A stretch of 64,000 nt of DNA, taken from positions 74,296,417-74,360,416 of the forward strand of contig NC_134702.1 of NCBI RefSeq assembly GCF_043290135.1, written 5' to 3'. Source of the stretch: Rhipicephalus microplus (lineage: Eukaryota > Arthropoda > Arachnida > Ixodida > Ixodidae). Shown here in pieces: positions 49,605 to 60,656 of the stretch. The notes under the pieces were generated by a model. That model saw only the letters and a program-made list of their open reading frames with translations. It made no database searches and was not told the DNA's origin. Numbering within the stretch: the stretch's first letter is position 1; every line of letters begins with the position of its first letter. The position numbers and the translations under genes are program-made.

Positions 49605-49772
49605 TGACAAACTGGTGGAGGTGCGGGGTACAATCCCAATTTGCTAGTTTTAACTCAAGTCGCTTCAGGCTTCTACCACCATTTCAACAATTCCGTATAG
49701 GAAAACCTGGCACTTCGCCTCAGCCGCCGCTTGCTATGACTACCTCCTGAGTTTGGTTCCTTGAGATTGCAA

Positions 49773-50820
49773 GAATGACCACCACAACGGCAAGTCAGAC
49801 GCAAGAGAGCAACGTAGACCAACTCGCATCCACCCCAAGCATCATCTACACAGCCTCACCCCGAAGCCGTTTCATGGTGACGTATTTGAGGACGTAGATT
49901 ACTGGATAGACCACTTCGATCGGGTCACAGCCGCCAATGAATGGAACGACACCAAGAAGCTTCGCTATGTCTATTTCGCACTTGAAGACTATGCTCGCAT
50001 CTGGTATGAGAACCATGAGCCGTCCATCACCAACTGGCAAGAATTTCAGCGACAGCTATGCCAGGCATTCAGAAATCCCGAAATGAAGAAAAGGCCGAGC
50101 AGGCTCTGCCGAGTCGGGTTCAGAAGCCAAAGGAAAACGTGGCTATGTTTGTCGGAGACATGTCACGCTTGTTTAGGCGCGCTGACCCAGGGAGGGATGA
50201 AACAAAAAAAAAGTTCGACTCCTCCTGCGGGGTGTCAAGGATTAACTTTTTGCTGGACTCTTACGCAAGCCCCCAACCACTGTCGATAAGTTTATCGCGG
50301 AAGCTAGTACCTTAGAACGGGCACTTGAGCGACGCTCTCTACAGTACGACCGCCAAGCTTCTGTGCCGCGGTGCAACCTTTCACCTGTGGACAGGACTTA
50401 TCAGCACTCCGCGAGCTTGTGTGGAGCGTGGTCCGCGAGGAGCTCGAAAAAGTTTGCGTAACTTCTGCTCACCCAAGTGCGACGATTCTGGGAAACGTTA
50501 TTCGCAATAAACTCAGGAATGTGACCCAACCATTGCTCCCAATGCGTGCGGAAGCTCCTGCTCTGTCTTACGCCGAAGCATTGAGGAGTCCTTAACCTTC
50601 TATCGGACGCCGGTCACCCTCTACTTTCTCTCCATCGCCCCTTCAATTCGCACCTGCAAATAACTACGAGAGCACTTTCCAGCATGACGTTCCGCGTGAA
50701 TCTGACGTATGGCGCACTTCTGACAACAGGCCTCTTTGCTACCACTGCGGCGAAGCGGGCCATCTGTACCACCAGTGTGCGTATCGCAGGATCGCAGCAA
50801 CGGGGAGCGTCCTCGCGAGA
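49773..50820 (+). pseudogene. gag of + strand gypsy element, many frameshifts
   Basis: Starts near an ATG at 49773 (MTTTTASQTQES). After a frame change it reads KPFHGDVFEDVDYWIDHFDR, then NDTKKLRYVYFALEDYARIW and SITNWQEFQRQLCQAF, matching gypsy capsid. Further shifts at about 50090, 50170 and 50450 break it. Near 50735 it ends with a CCHC zinc knuckle, CYHCGEAGHLYHQC. Confidence 0.75.
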
Positions 50821-50880
50821 TTCAGCAATACCTAGCAGCGCAGCAGCCAATTCCTCCTGCACAAAGCCACCGACCACCAT

Positions 50881-51276
50881 TCCTTGTGCTGGCTTGCAGG
50901 CCTCAAAGACCCCTCAGGCCGCCTTGCTCGATGGAGTCTCCGCTTACAAGAATTTGACGTTACGGTGGTTTACAAGTCAAGACCCAAGCACACCGATGCT
51001 GACTGTCTATCACGTGCCCGAATAGAGTCGATTCATCCTGACCAAACTGACGACGAAAGTTTCCTCATGGCCTTCACAGCCTCCGACTTGGCTCAAAAAC
51101 AGCGTGATGACACAGAACTTCATCCGATCATCGACTATCTCGAGGACAAGCTTGAACAGCCACCAGCAACATTCATGCGCATGATTTCAACATTTTTTTC
51201 CTTCGTGACAACGTCCCGTACAAGCGAAGCTTTGATCCCAACGCTCGAACCACCCTACTGGCCGTACCATCCTTGA
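50881..51276 (+). pseudogene. C-terminal end of RNase H and linker of gypsy pol
   Basis: GLKDPSGRLARWSLRLQEFD, then VVYKSRPKHTDADCLSR: the classic end of the gypsy RNase H (LARWxLxLQEFDxxVxY...HxxADxLSR), with the linker to integrase after it. The residues upstream belong to gag, which marks an internal deletion. Confidence 0.85.
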
Positions 51277-51399
51277 TGCGAGACGACATCTTTAAGGCGT
51301 GCCTTGACGAACCATCTTCCGGGCATTTAGGGTGCGCGCGTACTCTGGCACGTATCCGCTCATGAAACCTGCTCATGAAACCTGCTCACGTATCCGCCC

Positions 51400-51750
51400 A
51401 TGAAATCTGCTGGTCTTTTACACCCTGTGGAGCCACCCCGAGAACCATTTCAACAAGTTGGCATGGTTTTGCTAGGTCTATTTCCAAAATATTCAGCGGA
51501 GAATCGCTGGATAATAATTGTGACTGACTATTTAACCCGTTATTGTGAAACACAAGCACTCCAGCGTGGTACAAATACCGATGTCGCGGATTTCTTTATT
51601 CATGCTGTCATCCTTCGCCATGGTGCACCAGCCGTGGTTCTAACAGACAGAGGCACGGCCTTCACTGCCCAACTACTGGAAGACGTGATGACACTCAGTG
51701 GCATCGTACATCGCCGAACAACAGCTTACCATCCACAAGCTAACGGATAA
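51400..51750 (+). pseudogene. integrase core of gypsy pol, broken by stop
   Basis: GLLHPVEPPREPFQQVGMVL, then NRWIIIVTDYLTRYCETQAL with the first catalytic Asp, then APAVVLTDRGTAFTAQL with the second Asp, and RTTAYHPQANG where a stop replaces the residue before the conserved Glu (TER follows). The reading continues to about 52240 in several frames with FVTFAYNTAVRETTGFKPF and a chromodomain-less tail. The integrase DDE triad is thus recognisable but interrupted. Confidence 0.85.
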
Positions 51751-52310
51751 ACAGAACGGCTTAACACACCATCACAGACATGATTTCTATGTATGTCGAC
51801 GTAGACCATAGAAACTGGGACAGTGTCCTCCCTTTCGTAACTTTCGCATATAATACCGCCGTGCGAGAAACTACAGGATTTAAACCTTTCCACCTGCTTC
51901 ACGGCCGCGAAGTTACTACGATGTTAGACGTTACCTGACGCATTCACGACCAACACCGAAAATGCTGACCAGTATGCGCAGCGCGCCGAAGAAGCTCGAC
52001 AACTAGCTCGCTTGCGCATTCGCTCTCATTAACAACACGTTGCTCATAGGTACAACTTTCGGCACAGAGGTCACCTACCACCCCGGAGAAAAAGTATGAC
52101 TCTGGAGTCCCGTACGCCAACGCGGCCGCTCTCAGAAGCTCTTGCTTCGTAATTTCGGCTGTTACCGGGTTCTTCAGCGCCTCAGCGATGTAAACTACGA
52201 AGCTATCGCAGAGCCCAGCGTGCAGTCGTCCCGTCGCGGTGCCTAGCCGGACATCGTCCACGTGGCTAGGATGAAGCCGTATTACTCACGCTGAACACTT
52301 GCTCTTGCGC

Positions 52311-52523
52311 CCCGCCGTGGTGGTCTAGTGGCTAAGGTACTCGGCTGCTGACCCGCAGGTCACCGGTTCGAATCCCGGCTGCGGCGGCTGCATTTCCGAT
52401 GGAGGCGGAAATGTTGTAGGCCCGTGTGCTCAGGTTTGGGTGCACGTTAAAGAACCCCAAGTGGTCGAAATTTCCGGAGCCCTCCACTACGGCATCTCTC
52501 ATAATCATATGGTGGTTTTGGGA
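52311..52523 (+). mobile_element. Ruka-type SINE, nearly full length
   Basis: CCCCGCCGTGGTGGTCTAGT head with box B GGTTCGAATCCC, then the usual body up to ATGGTGGTTTTGGGA, where it runs into an AT-rich array instead of the normal ACGTTAAACCCC end. Confidence 0.92.
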
Positions 52524-52526
52524 AAT

Positions 52527-52622
<96 letters not shown>
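52524..52622. repeat. (AT)n microsatellite with TACA interruptions
   Basis: ATATACATATATACAT-type units, then perfect AT; it lies between two Ruka pieces. Confidence 0.95.
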
Positions 52623-52625
<3 letters not shown>

Positions 52626-52806
52626 TGCATTTATATGATGGTTCTGCATTTTTGATGCAGGCGAAAATGCTGTAGGCTCGTGCGTTGAGATTTTTGGGTG
52701 CACGTTAAAGAATCCAGGTGGTCAAAATTTCCGGAGCCTTCGACTACGGGGTTTCTCATAATGATATGGTGGTTTTGGAACGTTAAACCCCACATATCAA
52801 TCAACC
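52623..52806 (+). mobile_element. Ruka-type SINE, 5'-truncated, diverged
   Basis: GGCTGCATTT start, then GCAGGCGAAAATGCTGTAGG, GGTGCACGTTAAAGAATCCA and GGAACGTTAAACCCCACATA, ending TCAATCAACC. It is more diverged than the copy to its left, so the two are separate insertions rather than one split copy. Confidence 0.85.
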
Positions 52807-54971
52807 AATCCACGACCATTCCCTCTGCATTTGCGAACACTAACCACTGCACCACGCTACAGAATCGTCTCAAACAAAACAGGCTTGTGCAGGCACCAAT
52901 GGGTCGTTTGCACAGGGCGTGAACATTCCTGCAGTTACCCAAAAGGACGGGTACTTTACTCCTTCGTCTTTTGGAGGAGCAGAAGGCTATGTGAGCTCAT
53001 TCTTTCTGAGAGAGATGGAACTAAGCAGTGCTGCGCGTGTGTGCTTTAAAGCTGAGCTTCCCACTGTACTTGAGTCCACTGCTTTATTCTTCGCCCCTTT
53101 GCAAACTGCTGCCATCGCTCCTAATTATCGTAAGCAAAGCTGATCCGATTTATCAGAGGCTAAAGCGCAAACCTTTGTGGAGTGATTCTAGTACGGTAGA
53201 ACAAAAGCATTTAAAAAGATTTTTTACAATCATCGGCTCACAGCAGCTTCGATAAAGCAGCGATGACACTATTGATTTTTGATAAAACAAAAGAATTTTC
53301 CTAAAGCAGCAAATGCCCTGACTCGTCCATAAAACGATTGCTCGTTTCCATCTATAACAAAGCAAGCAGAAGACGCTTTCGCACCTTGTACTCTAGCCCG
53401 CTTTGCTATGCTACCGTTCAAGGCGCGAAATAGTCGCATAGGCGGCCGGCACCGCAAGGAACATTAAAGGACAATCGTCACAGCAGAAATTTAGGAAAAA
53501 ATTTACTCTATAAAACATTCCCTGGTAATATTTTCATCTCCTCGTACATATATAATTGAGTGATTGCTGTGGGGAAGGAAACCTTCGCCTTAGTTGTTGG
53601 TTCCCCCAGTGTGCAGCGGGCAGTGACTAATGTAAGTGGGGGGCTGAGACCCGCCATTTTTGCCCCCCGGCGTATTAGCCGGGGGGCAAAGCTCGAACGT
53701 CGCAAACAGCCTCTCCTCCTGCAACCCTTTTCCACTTGCTTACAATGCCTCGCACTATAGGCGAGGCCTTGTATAGTTTTATCTTTCCGAGGCAAGTTCT
53801 ATACTCAACTTTCTTTGTGAACACCAAGACGATCTGCTACACCATGTGGTTCTGCACACTCCCTCAGTACAAGTAAAAAAAAAAACGAACAAACTTGGCA
53901 CCGTAGAAATCCACCCTGCTCAACCCGGATTCTGAATACCGGGAGTGGCTATTAAACCGAGCCACCCCAGCGTCGGGCAATCCATCGGTAGGTCCTTAAT
54001 AGAGGTCTTTCCCTGAGTTCTCGATTTGGCAGGTTAGGTTATATCAGCATCACCGCAATTATCAGCATCCGAAGTAGTTATTAACTGGTAGGCAAGCAAA
54101 TGATTCAGTCATCCCGTTTTTTTTGTTGTTGTTCTTGTTTTATTTTCTTTTGAAGCTCATGGTCTCAGTCGATCCCAGTAAATATTTACCGATAAACCCT
54201 GTAGAGAGAGGCACTGACGCCTCTGCTCACAGCAAGTGCACCTTTTGCTGCTTCTTATACAGTCAGCCAACAAAAAAAATTATTGTTATACGCAGCTTCC
54301 CATTCGATCCTGTATAAAGGAAATAACTGATTACAGTGCTTCATAAACAGGGGGTTTCGTGAAACAGTGGAGCACCGCTAAACATTACCAGCAGTTTATT
54401 GCGCATGTTGTCTACTTCTCCCGCCAATCCCCTATGCCTTCAAGAGCGACTCTAGGCAGTCTGTCTTCAAAATAAAGGATTTATTTATCATCTGCCTGCG
54501 TTGTTTTATAATTACCACATTTTTCTGCCCATGCGTTCCCCGTATAATCCCCCAGCATGGGTGTATGCGACATATTCCAAGCTGCTGATGATGATGCCTT
54601 AAATACGGCTCGTACCCACTCAGGGGGATCGGCCAAGGACTGGTTACACGATTTTGTTTGTTTGTTTCCCTATATAAAAGGCACTTACCCACTTTAGGGA
54701 ATTGGTCAAGAATGAAACGTTGAGACTGTTAAATGTTACTTTAGGTGAGCTATGAAATTAAGAACCAAAAATAAAGAATTGAAATGGCTACAATACGTAA
54801 AATATTCAATTTACCTTCAAGTAATATGCTTTTGAGTTTTTACGTCTTCTTCTCGTACTACGTTTCTCGTTCTCGTACTTCTCGTTTTTACCTTTAGTCT
54901 CGTACAAATAGCAATCACCATCATCATGAGTGCGCTCAGAAGAAGAAGAATCCTTCCGACGCGGTGCAAGG
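52807..54971. other. intergenic DNA upstream of the CAP gene
   Basis: No gene recognised. A perfect 13-bp-arm hairpin lies at 53659-53690. The promoter and 5' untranslated region of the CAP gene should be near its right end; a CT-rich stretch with CTCGTACTTCTCGT repeats (54845-54905) precedes the coding start, but no TATA or initiator can be fixed. Confidence 0.4.
53659..53690. repeat. GC-rich perfect hairpin, 13-bp arms, 6-base loop
   Basis: TTTGCCCCCCGGC, GTATTA, GCCGGGGGGCAAA. The flanking CGCCATTTTTGCCCCCC and G-runs recall the GC-rich patch at 14.0 kb. Confidence 0.93.
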
Positions 54972-55274
54972 ATGACCGCTACGGCCTTTGCTCCTCTGCT
55001 CCTGGCGATGGCGTGGACGTCGCTGTGGTCGCCCGCCGACGCCCAATGCACCCCGGAGTTACGTCGCAAGAGACCGACGCACACAGTGTGCCAGCCTCCC
55101 AACCCGGCGTGCACGATATACAGCAGCGGCGTGAACGACGCCGACAGAGCCCTGATCTTGAGCCGCCACAACGAACACCGGAGTCAGGTGGCGAAGGGGC
55201 GGCTGCCGGGATTTGCGGCGGCGACCGACATGCAGGAGTTGCGGTGGGACGAAGAGGTGGCACTGGTGGCACAG
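54972..55274 (+). CDS. CAP-superfamily (SCP/TAPS, antigen-5-like) membrane protein, exon 1
   Basis: 101 codons from ATG 54972. I chose this ATG because it starts a signal peptide (MTATAFAPLLLAMAWTSLWS, likely cut after PADA at residue 24); the frame upstream has no other ATG before its GTG at 54930. The mature part begins QCTPELRRKR and contains the N-terminal CAP helix LILSRHNEHRSQVAKGRL with the conserved HNxxR (His 66), then MQELRWDEEVALVAQ. The exon ends in phase 0 at ACAG, followed by the donor GTGAGC. The next exon resumes AHADLC, completing the VAQxHAxxC pattern of CAP proteins. The CAP fold holds a His/Glu/Glu/His cluster; family roles include sterol or lipid binding and secreted immune or venom functions, so the exact function of this protein is not deducible. 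Confidence 0.85.
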
Positions 55275-55418
55275 GTGAGCGTTTATGGGCGTGCGCGGGT
55301 TTCTCAATTAGCAAGGGGGATCATTCCGCCGTACGATGAAGTAGCGCGCTTCTGACGGAGACAAAGGAGACAAGAGGGACACAACACTCGCAACTAAATT
55401 TATCTTAGAAGATACCAC

Positions 55419-55421
<3 letters not shown>

Positions 55422-55473
<52 letters not shown>
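55422..55473. repeat. (AT)n microsatellite in the CAP intron
   Basis: Perfect AT array of 26 units. Confidence 0.96.
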
Positions 55474-55479
<6 letters not shown>

Positions 55480-55984
55480 CCACGCACGCCCGAGTGACAC
55501 AAATGAATTGACGATCAAGGCGAACTTATCAAACAACCATTTTTTTTTTCACAATCAAGTGGTATGACGATCCCAGCTATGCCTGAAAAATGAACTAACA
55601 ATCAATGTATTTTTATCCAGAAACAACCTTCTGCGCACATTTATGCAATCAAAACGAGGCATGCGCCACTTATACTTTAAAAAAGCAATACACAGTCAAG
55701 GATAACCGCAAGATTTTCTAGCAGAACCTTACAAACACTTCCAATAGAATTGTCATAACACGTGAGTCGGAAAAATTTTCTTGTTTGTGTGATAAGTTGG
55801 CTTTGATTAGTAATTCATTGCTGTGTCGTTCGGGGTGAGTGGGTGCATATATATGAACTGGTTTATTGAGATACCCATTATAGCGACACTCGCGGCTTAT
55901 TTTGGCCGTCTTCATCGCCGTCATGTCCCGGATATGTATATGTATGTATATACCTACAAAAGGCACAAAGAAAAATAATTCAAG

Positions 55985-56060
55985 GCACCAACCAGGGATT
56001 CGAACCAGCAGCTCCTCAGCGCGCAGCGTTGGCCAATTAAGCCGTACCGCTCATTCTATC
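55985..56060 (-). mobile_element. tRNA-derived SINE head in the CAP intron
   Basis: The minus strand reads GAGCGGTACGGCTTAATTGG for the box A region and GGTTCGAATCCCTGG for box B, about 35 bases apart. Anticodon and acceptor pairing are poor, so I call a SINE rather than a tRNA gene. It is a different family from Ruka. Confidence 0.45.
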
Positions 56061-59000
56061 CATACCACTATAGAGACGAGCTATATATATGTCATTTACC
56101 ACTCGCTTACTCTCAATAAACTTGAAAGATTCTTGGAACGAAGCTTGCATGTCTCGATTTTAGTTAAGCAGCACGTAAAATTTGGCCGCTTAGTTCCACC
56201 TTTGGGTGGAACTAGCCGATTCTCCGTGGTGGGTGGCAGCCTTATATGAAGAAACAAGCAAGCAAGCTTCTCCCACCATCCAGCTGCTTCCGCCGTCGTC
56301 GCCCACATTGCAATGTCTGGGACAATCTGAGGTGGACGTTTTGGTGAAGTGCATTCGAGGTGTACTTTTTGCTACCGTCACCGGTACCGTGGACGTCGAC
56401 TGACGGCAAGGAACGAAACACCGGGCAAACGCCGGTGAAAACGCTGTATGTAGTTCGTCCTTTGTTATGCCTCCCCCCCCCCCTCCTTGTGTCGTACGAA
56501 CACCTGCGGAATAGCTGCAACGGAATTCTAGTCACGTTGACTCAAGGCGTGATCGCATATACGTGTCCATACACAAGAAGAACGTGCTGCTGCGCGAGCG
56601 AGAAACGCCGCAGCTTAGTGCACATTCGGCCGCGTTCAGTACATTTCGTACGGTTCCCTAAATATCTTAGCCTTCCTTCGTATAACAGTCCGATCGGTTG
56701 CTGTCGCAATCATTGCTTAGATCATGGGGGGAAACTGTGACTTTCTTCTATAAAAGTCGGTTGCGAGTGTCGTGTCCTCCTTGTACTGTTTGTCTCCATC
56801 CCAAATGCGATACTTCACCATACGGTATAATAATCAGTCCCCAACTAGCCCATCTCTAATCTTTAGGAAGGGAAGGGGGAGCAAGTTTAAGCGAAGCCCT
56901 ATAGCCTCTCTCCCCTCCCATTGCATCTGTCGAGTCCGACCGAAAAAATAAAATAAACAGACATCAGTAATAGCATACAAAATTAGCCTATGCATGGTTG
57001 ATCTTCATGGTATAGAAGCGGCACGAAAAGACGCCATGATGAAAGTAACAACGCAACATTGAGCGCCTGTCCTGTGTCATTCCTCTTCGAGTGTCGTCAT
57101 CTTTCTCCACTGCTTTTACCGTGATGCATTCGAATGAGTGCTAAGATGAAAATGTGCATCTTACAACGATCTTTTTTATAGTCTCCGACTTTTTCCGGTC
57201 AAAGATGGAAAATAACCAGCTCTTCAGCTCTTACAATGCAGTGCCGGGGGTACTTGATTGCTGTTAGAGTCAAAACCGGCATGAACATAACTTTGCATTC
57301 TAAACAGTGACAGTACAGATAGGACTGAGTAAACGTGTGAAAGGAAACTGGGCCCCTTCCCCTTTTTCGGTTATGAGGAAGGGCTACTGGCCCTTCAGCC
57401 CCAGTGTGTGCCCACATATATGAGTGAATGTCGTCATGAGCTACTCGCATGCGCACTTAATATTAAAAAAAAAAAGAAAACCTCGGGGGAGGTTCTGCTC
57501 TTTCTAAAAATGTGAAGGAAGAAGCCTACTTGCAGCATCCATTTATCTGCTGTTGAATATTCTTCTTATTTCTTGAAGTTTGCATGTGCGCTATGTTGAT
57601 GTGTGTTGAATTTCGTGCTCAATTTGGTACCGATGTTGCGTCAAAATTCGCAGTGGTAATTCTGTAACATTTCATGTTGAAGTTTAGGCGAACTTTCTGT
57701 TAGACCTCCGAAGAACTCGCCATGGACGATTATGTACATTGTACTGACATTTAAATCTTTTACGTGACTTTTGCAGAATTAACAAATAGCATTTACTTTA
57801 CATGATCGCAGAGTCGTATGGAACTGATGCAGTTCTGCGATCACCTATAGTACTGTGTGTAAGCTCCCAAGGCACTTTCTTTATGAAATTGCAATTAAAT
57901 CCGAACACGCCAACTGTATGATGTTTATTTGCATCCGTCATATTCCTTTCTCTTCATTAAACTGCAGCGATCGCAGGCCACGCAAATCATTCTCTTAATT
58001 TCATCTTTTACTGACAACCTGTGAGACAACTCTCCCAGTACACACTTGATTCACTCAACAGATGACACATCTTCCTCATTCAGTTGCGACGACATATGAT
58101 TGTCCACTTGATTACACAGCAAAAATGCGCAAGCCAACCTATCGAAAATCTAAATAGTTCTTTGGTATCCACACTCACAAGCGTGAATTTCTCATCTGTG
58201 AAGTAGCATCCTGTACCACTCTTGCATACTCCAGATTGGAAAATCCCAAATCAATACGTGCGCATCTATTAGTAGTTGCCATTCATCTTAACTTCAGCAC
58301 ATCAGCCCGAAATTGAACAGAACATGAGGAAAAGATCCCAGTAGTCTTCACCTTCATCGTTTTTAGAAAGTTCTAAGCATCCCATTATTTTGTTAGTCAC
58401 ACGAATGCCGCACAGACAGTATGAAAGGAATACACCCCCAGCCAGCCCCTTCAAGTTTTCTACCGTTTTTTTTTTTCGGACCTCGTGCGACATTGAAACA
58501 ATAACTGCTTAGGCATCTAAGACTTTTGCCTAAAGTAGGACGATAATCACCTTAGAATAATAAATTGTGCTCCGAGAACTGCAGTTCGATTAATTTCCGC
58601 ATCATATGTTTAATAATGGATAAAAAAAATCAACGTTAAACTTTCATATTTAAGTTCCGTGCCAAAATCTCGGTGCGATGCAGCTCGGGTTTCATAATGT
58701 ATGTTTCGTATTTTGGCAACATTGGCTCGGAGAAAAATGTTCAAACTCGGTAAATTAAGTCTATGACCCCCTTAGATGGAAACGTCTTTCGTTCTGATTT
58801 TAACCGCGTACGACCTCGTAGACGCCGTCAAAATTTATGGCTTCATGGCATCTGTTGTGGGAACTTCAAGGAGGCGTCGCCACGCGCATTCGCTTTTCAT
58901 ACGTTTTCTCGCTTACCAAGTCGCTTCCGTTGATATGAGCAAGGTTTTAAATATTACCAACACGCGCAAAAAATCTTTTTTTCTCTTTTGTGGCTGTTTT

Positions 59001-59197
59001 AAAATTCTTATTTTTTATGTATTTATTATTTATTTATTTTACTAATTGATTGATTGTTTAGATCGAGTAAGGGACCAACAGACTAGCTATTCAATCTACT
59101 GTCTGGCCAGTTGCATACTTTCTAACCTCCTCATTTATGCCTACTACTCCAGTCCGTGCTTACTTGTAACACGATTTGCATATATCTATTATGACAG

Positions 59198-59924
59198 GCC
59201 CACGCTGACCTCTGCACGCCAGCCAGCGGAAATTTGCTGCAGCACGACAAAACCGAGAACCGTTTCACCTCGAAATTCCAATACGTGGGCCAGAACTTGG
59301 CGTGGGACGGACAGTCGTACTCGGTCAACGGGCCCAACTGGACCCACGCCATCGACGAATGGTACATCGAGTACAAGTACTACCCGGCCCAGTACGTACA
59401 AGTACTACCCGGCCCAGTACGTCCGCAACTTTCCCGGCGTGGGACGCACGGCAAGGCCCACGGGGCACTTCACCCAGGTCATCTGGGCCAATACCAGCAA
59501 CATCGGCTGCGGCTACGTCTACTACACGGTTCCCGGAGCACGGTTCCCGCACATGCGCAAGTACACGTGCAACTACGGTCCATCGGGGAACTTCCGGAAT
59601 CGACCCGTCTACACAGAGGGCGCCACGTGCAGTGCCTGTCCACCGCCCACGCGCTGCAGCCAAGCCACGGGGCTATGCGATGGCCAAGGACCTGCGAAGA
59701 AAGGGGGCCAGGACCCTTCGCCACCGCCGGACACTCCCGGAGTGCCGCCTACCTCTGAGCCGCCGATGGAGACGCCGTCGTGGCCTTACGTAACACTCGG
59801 TGTGACCCTGGTTGGGGTTCTAGCCTTACTGGCCGGCATCGTCTTCTGCTGGCACACGATTGCTCGCACCGAAAACCTGACGGCAGGGGCAGCGACTTCC
59901 GCTGCCCACTCGCAGACGGAGTAG
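59198..59924 (+). pseudogene. CAP-superfamily membrane protein, exon 2, frame broken by 25-bp duplication
   Basis: Begins AHADLCTPASGNLLQ and includes FQYVGQNLAWDGQ and THAIDEWYIEYKYY (the EWY Glu of the CAP site, residue 155). At 59372 a 25-bp unit is repeated exactly, moving the frame. In the shifted frame the protein would end at a stop at 59756-59758 (about 287 residues in total) without the rest of the domain. In the other frame, reached only if one unit is ignored, the family signatures follow: GHFTQVIWANTSNIGCGYVY (CAP1), YTCNYGPSGNFRNRPVY (CAP2), a Cys-rich hinge CSACPPPTRCSQ, a Pro-rich stalk, and a membrane segment VTLGVTLVGVLALLAGIVF before a short tail and a stop at 59922-59924. 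The membrane-anchored layout resembles GLIPR1-type CAP proteins. This is a real disruption or an assembly error. Confidence 0.85.
59372..59421 (+). repeat. 25-bp perfect tandem duplication in CAP exon 2
   Basis: Units 59372-59396 and 59397-59421 are identical (TACAAGTACTACCCGGCCCA plus GTACG). Twenty-five is not a multiple of three, so the second unit shifts the frame by one base. Confidence 0.97.
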
Positions 59925-60337
59925 TCGGCCGCACACGCCATGCGCACTTATTGAACTATATATAAAACATATGCGACTCTTTAACATATGTATTTAACAA
60001 CACTTCTGCTTATCTTGCCGTCAATTTGTAACGTTTGGCTAAGTACGACCAAAATTAGTTACCTTCCTTCTGCATGCTTCGCATGACATCGATTGCGAAA
60101 GTACATTTGATCTGCCGAATTTCTCCAAGTATAAATTATCTTACTTATATGCACTTAGATTGCCTCTATGCGACTGACGACAGCCTGAAGTTGATACATT
60201 GGTGGTTGCACATTGTTTATCACGTGATTCGCTCTTTTTTAGTACACACAATTTCTTTGTGACGCATGCTCTTGTCAAAAGGTGGCTTACGTTAGCCAGC
60301 AGTGCTTAAGTGCGAACACAGGTTACTGGAAAGTGTT

Positions 60338-60343
60338 AATAAA
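60338..60343 (+). terminator. polyadenylation signal, probable CAP gene end
   Basis: AATAAA about 414 bases after the stop codon of exon 2, on the right strand and with no other candidate before it. Confidence 0.45.
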
Positions 60344-60534
60344 GGGATAATTTTGTGACTATGTTGGAGAAATACGGGAGACTACGGAGCGAAGCTGGCT
60401 CATTCGTTTCAGACTGCGCGTAGCCGCAATACAACTGAGGCTGAGAGTCACTCTCGGACGCTCTGAACGACTGTACTCGGCGAGGCAACTTTTCTTGACA
60501 GCAGTGTGGAAGTTACGGAACCAAAGCGCACGAC
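60344..60534. other. unassigned DNA after the CAP gene
   Basis: Nothing recognised. Confidence 0.4.

Positions 60535-60656
<122 letters not shown>

Larger units (their letters stand above)
49605..52305 (+). mobile_element. Ty3/gypsy-type LTR retrotransposon, internally deleted
   Basis: A primer-binding-like CTGGTGGAGGTGCGGGGTAC lies at 49611. Gag follows (49773-50800) in several frames, then the end of the RNase H domain (50880-51270) and an integrase core (51400-52240). Protease, RT and most of RNase H are missing, with the join at about 50870-50890 between the gag zinc-knuckle region and RNase H. LTRs are not recognised. The 3' end is bounded by a Ruka SINE at 52311. It is on the opposite strand to the neighbouring gypsy element and carries different gag sequence. 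Confidence 0.75.
55275..59197 (+). other. intron of the CAP gene (3.9 kb)
   Basis: Donor CAG|GTGAGC and acceptor CTATTATGACAG|GCC fit GT-AG splicing, and joining them keeps the frame in phase 0 within a conserved CAP segment. The intron holds an (AT)n array (55422-55473), a tRNA-like SINE trace (55985-56060), a short fold-back head complement (56842-56856) and otherwise anonymous AT-rich DNA. No additional CAP exon was found in it. Confidence 0.8.

Noticed and set aside
54930..54971. Upstream extension of CAP exon 1 to GTG at 54930
   Set aside because: It would start at a non-ATG codon and place charged residues before the signal peptide; the ATG at 54972 starts directly at the signal peptide.
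54979..55314. Minus-strand frames opposite CAP exon 1
   Set aside because: Shadows of the GC-rich coding exon; they have no start context, domain or homology.
59397..59418. Very short intron (GTAC...CAG) that would remove the CAP frameshift
   Set aside because: About 22-25 bases is far too short for spliceosomal removal; a tandem duplication explains the sequence exactly.
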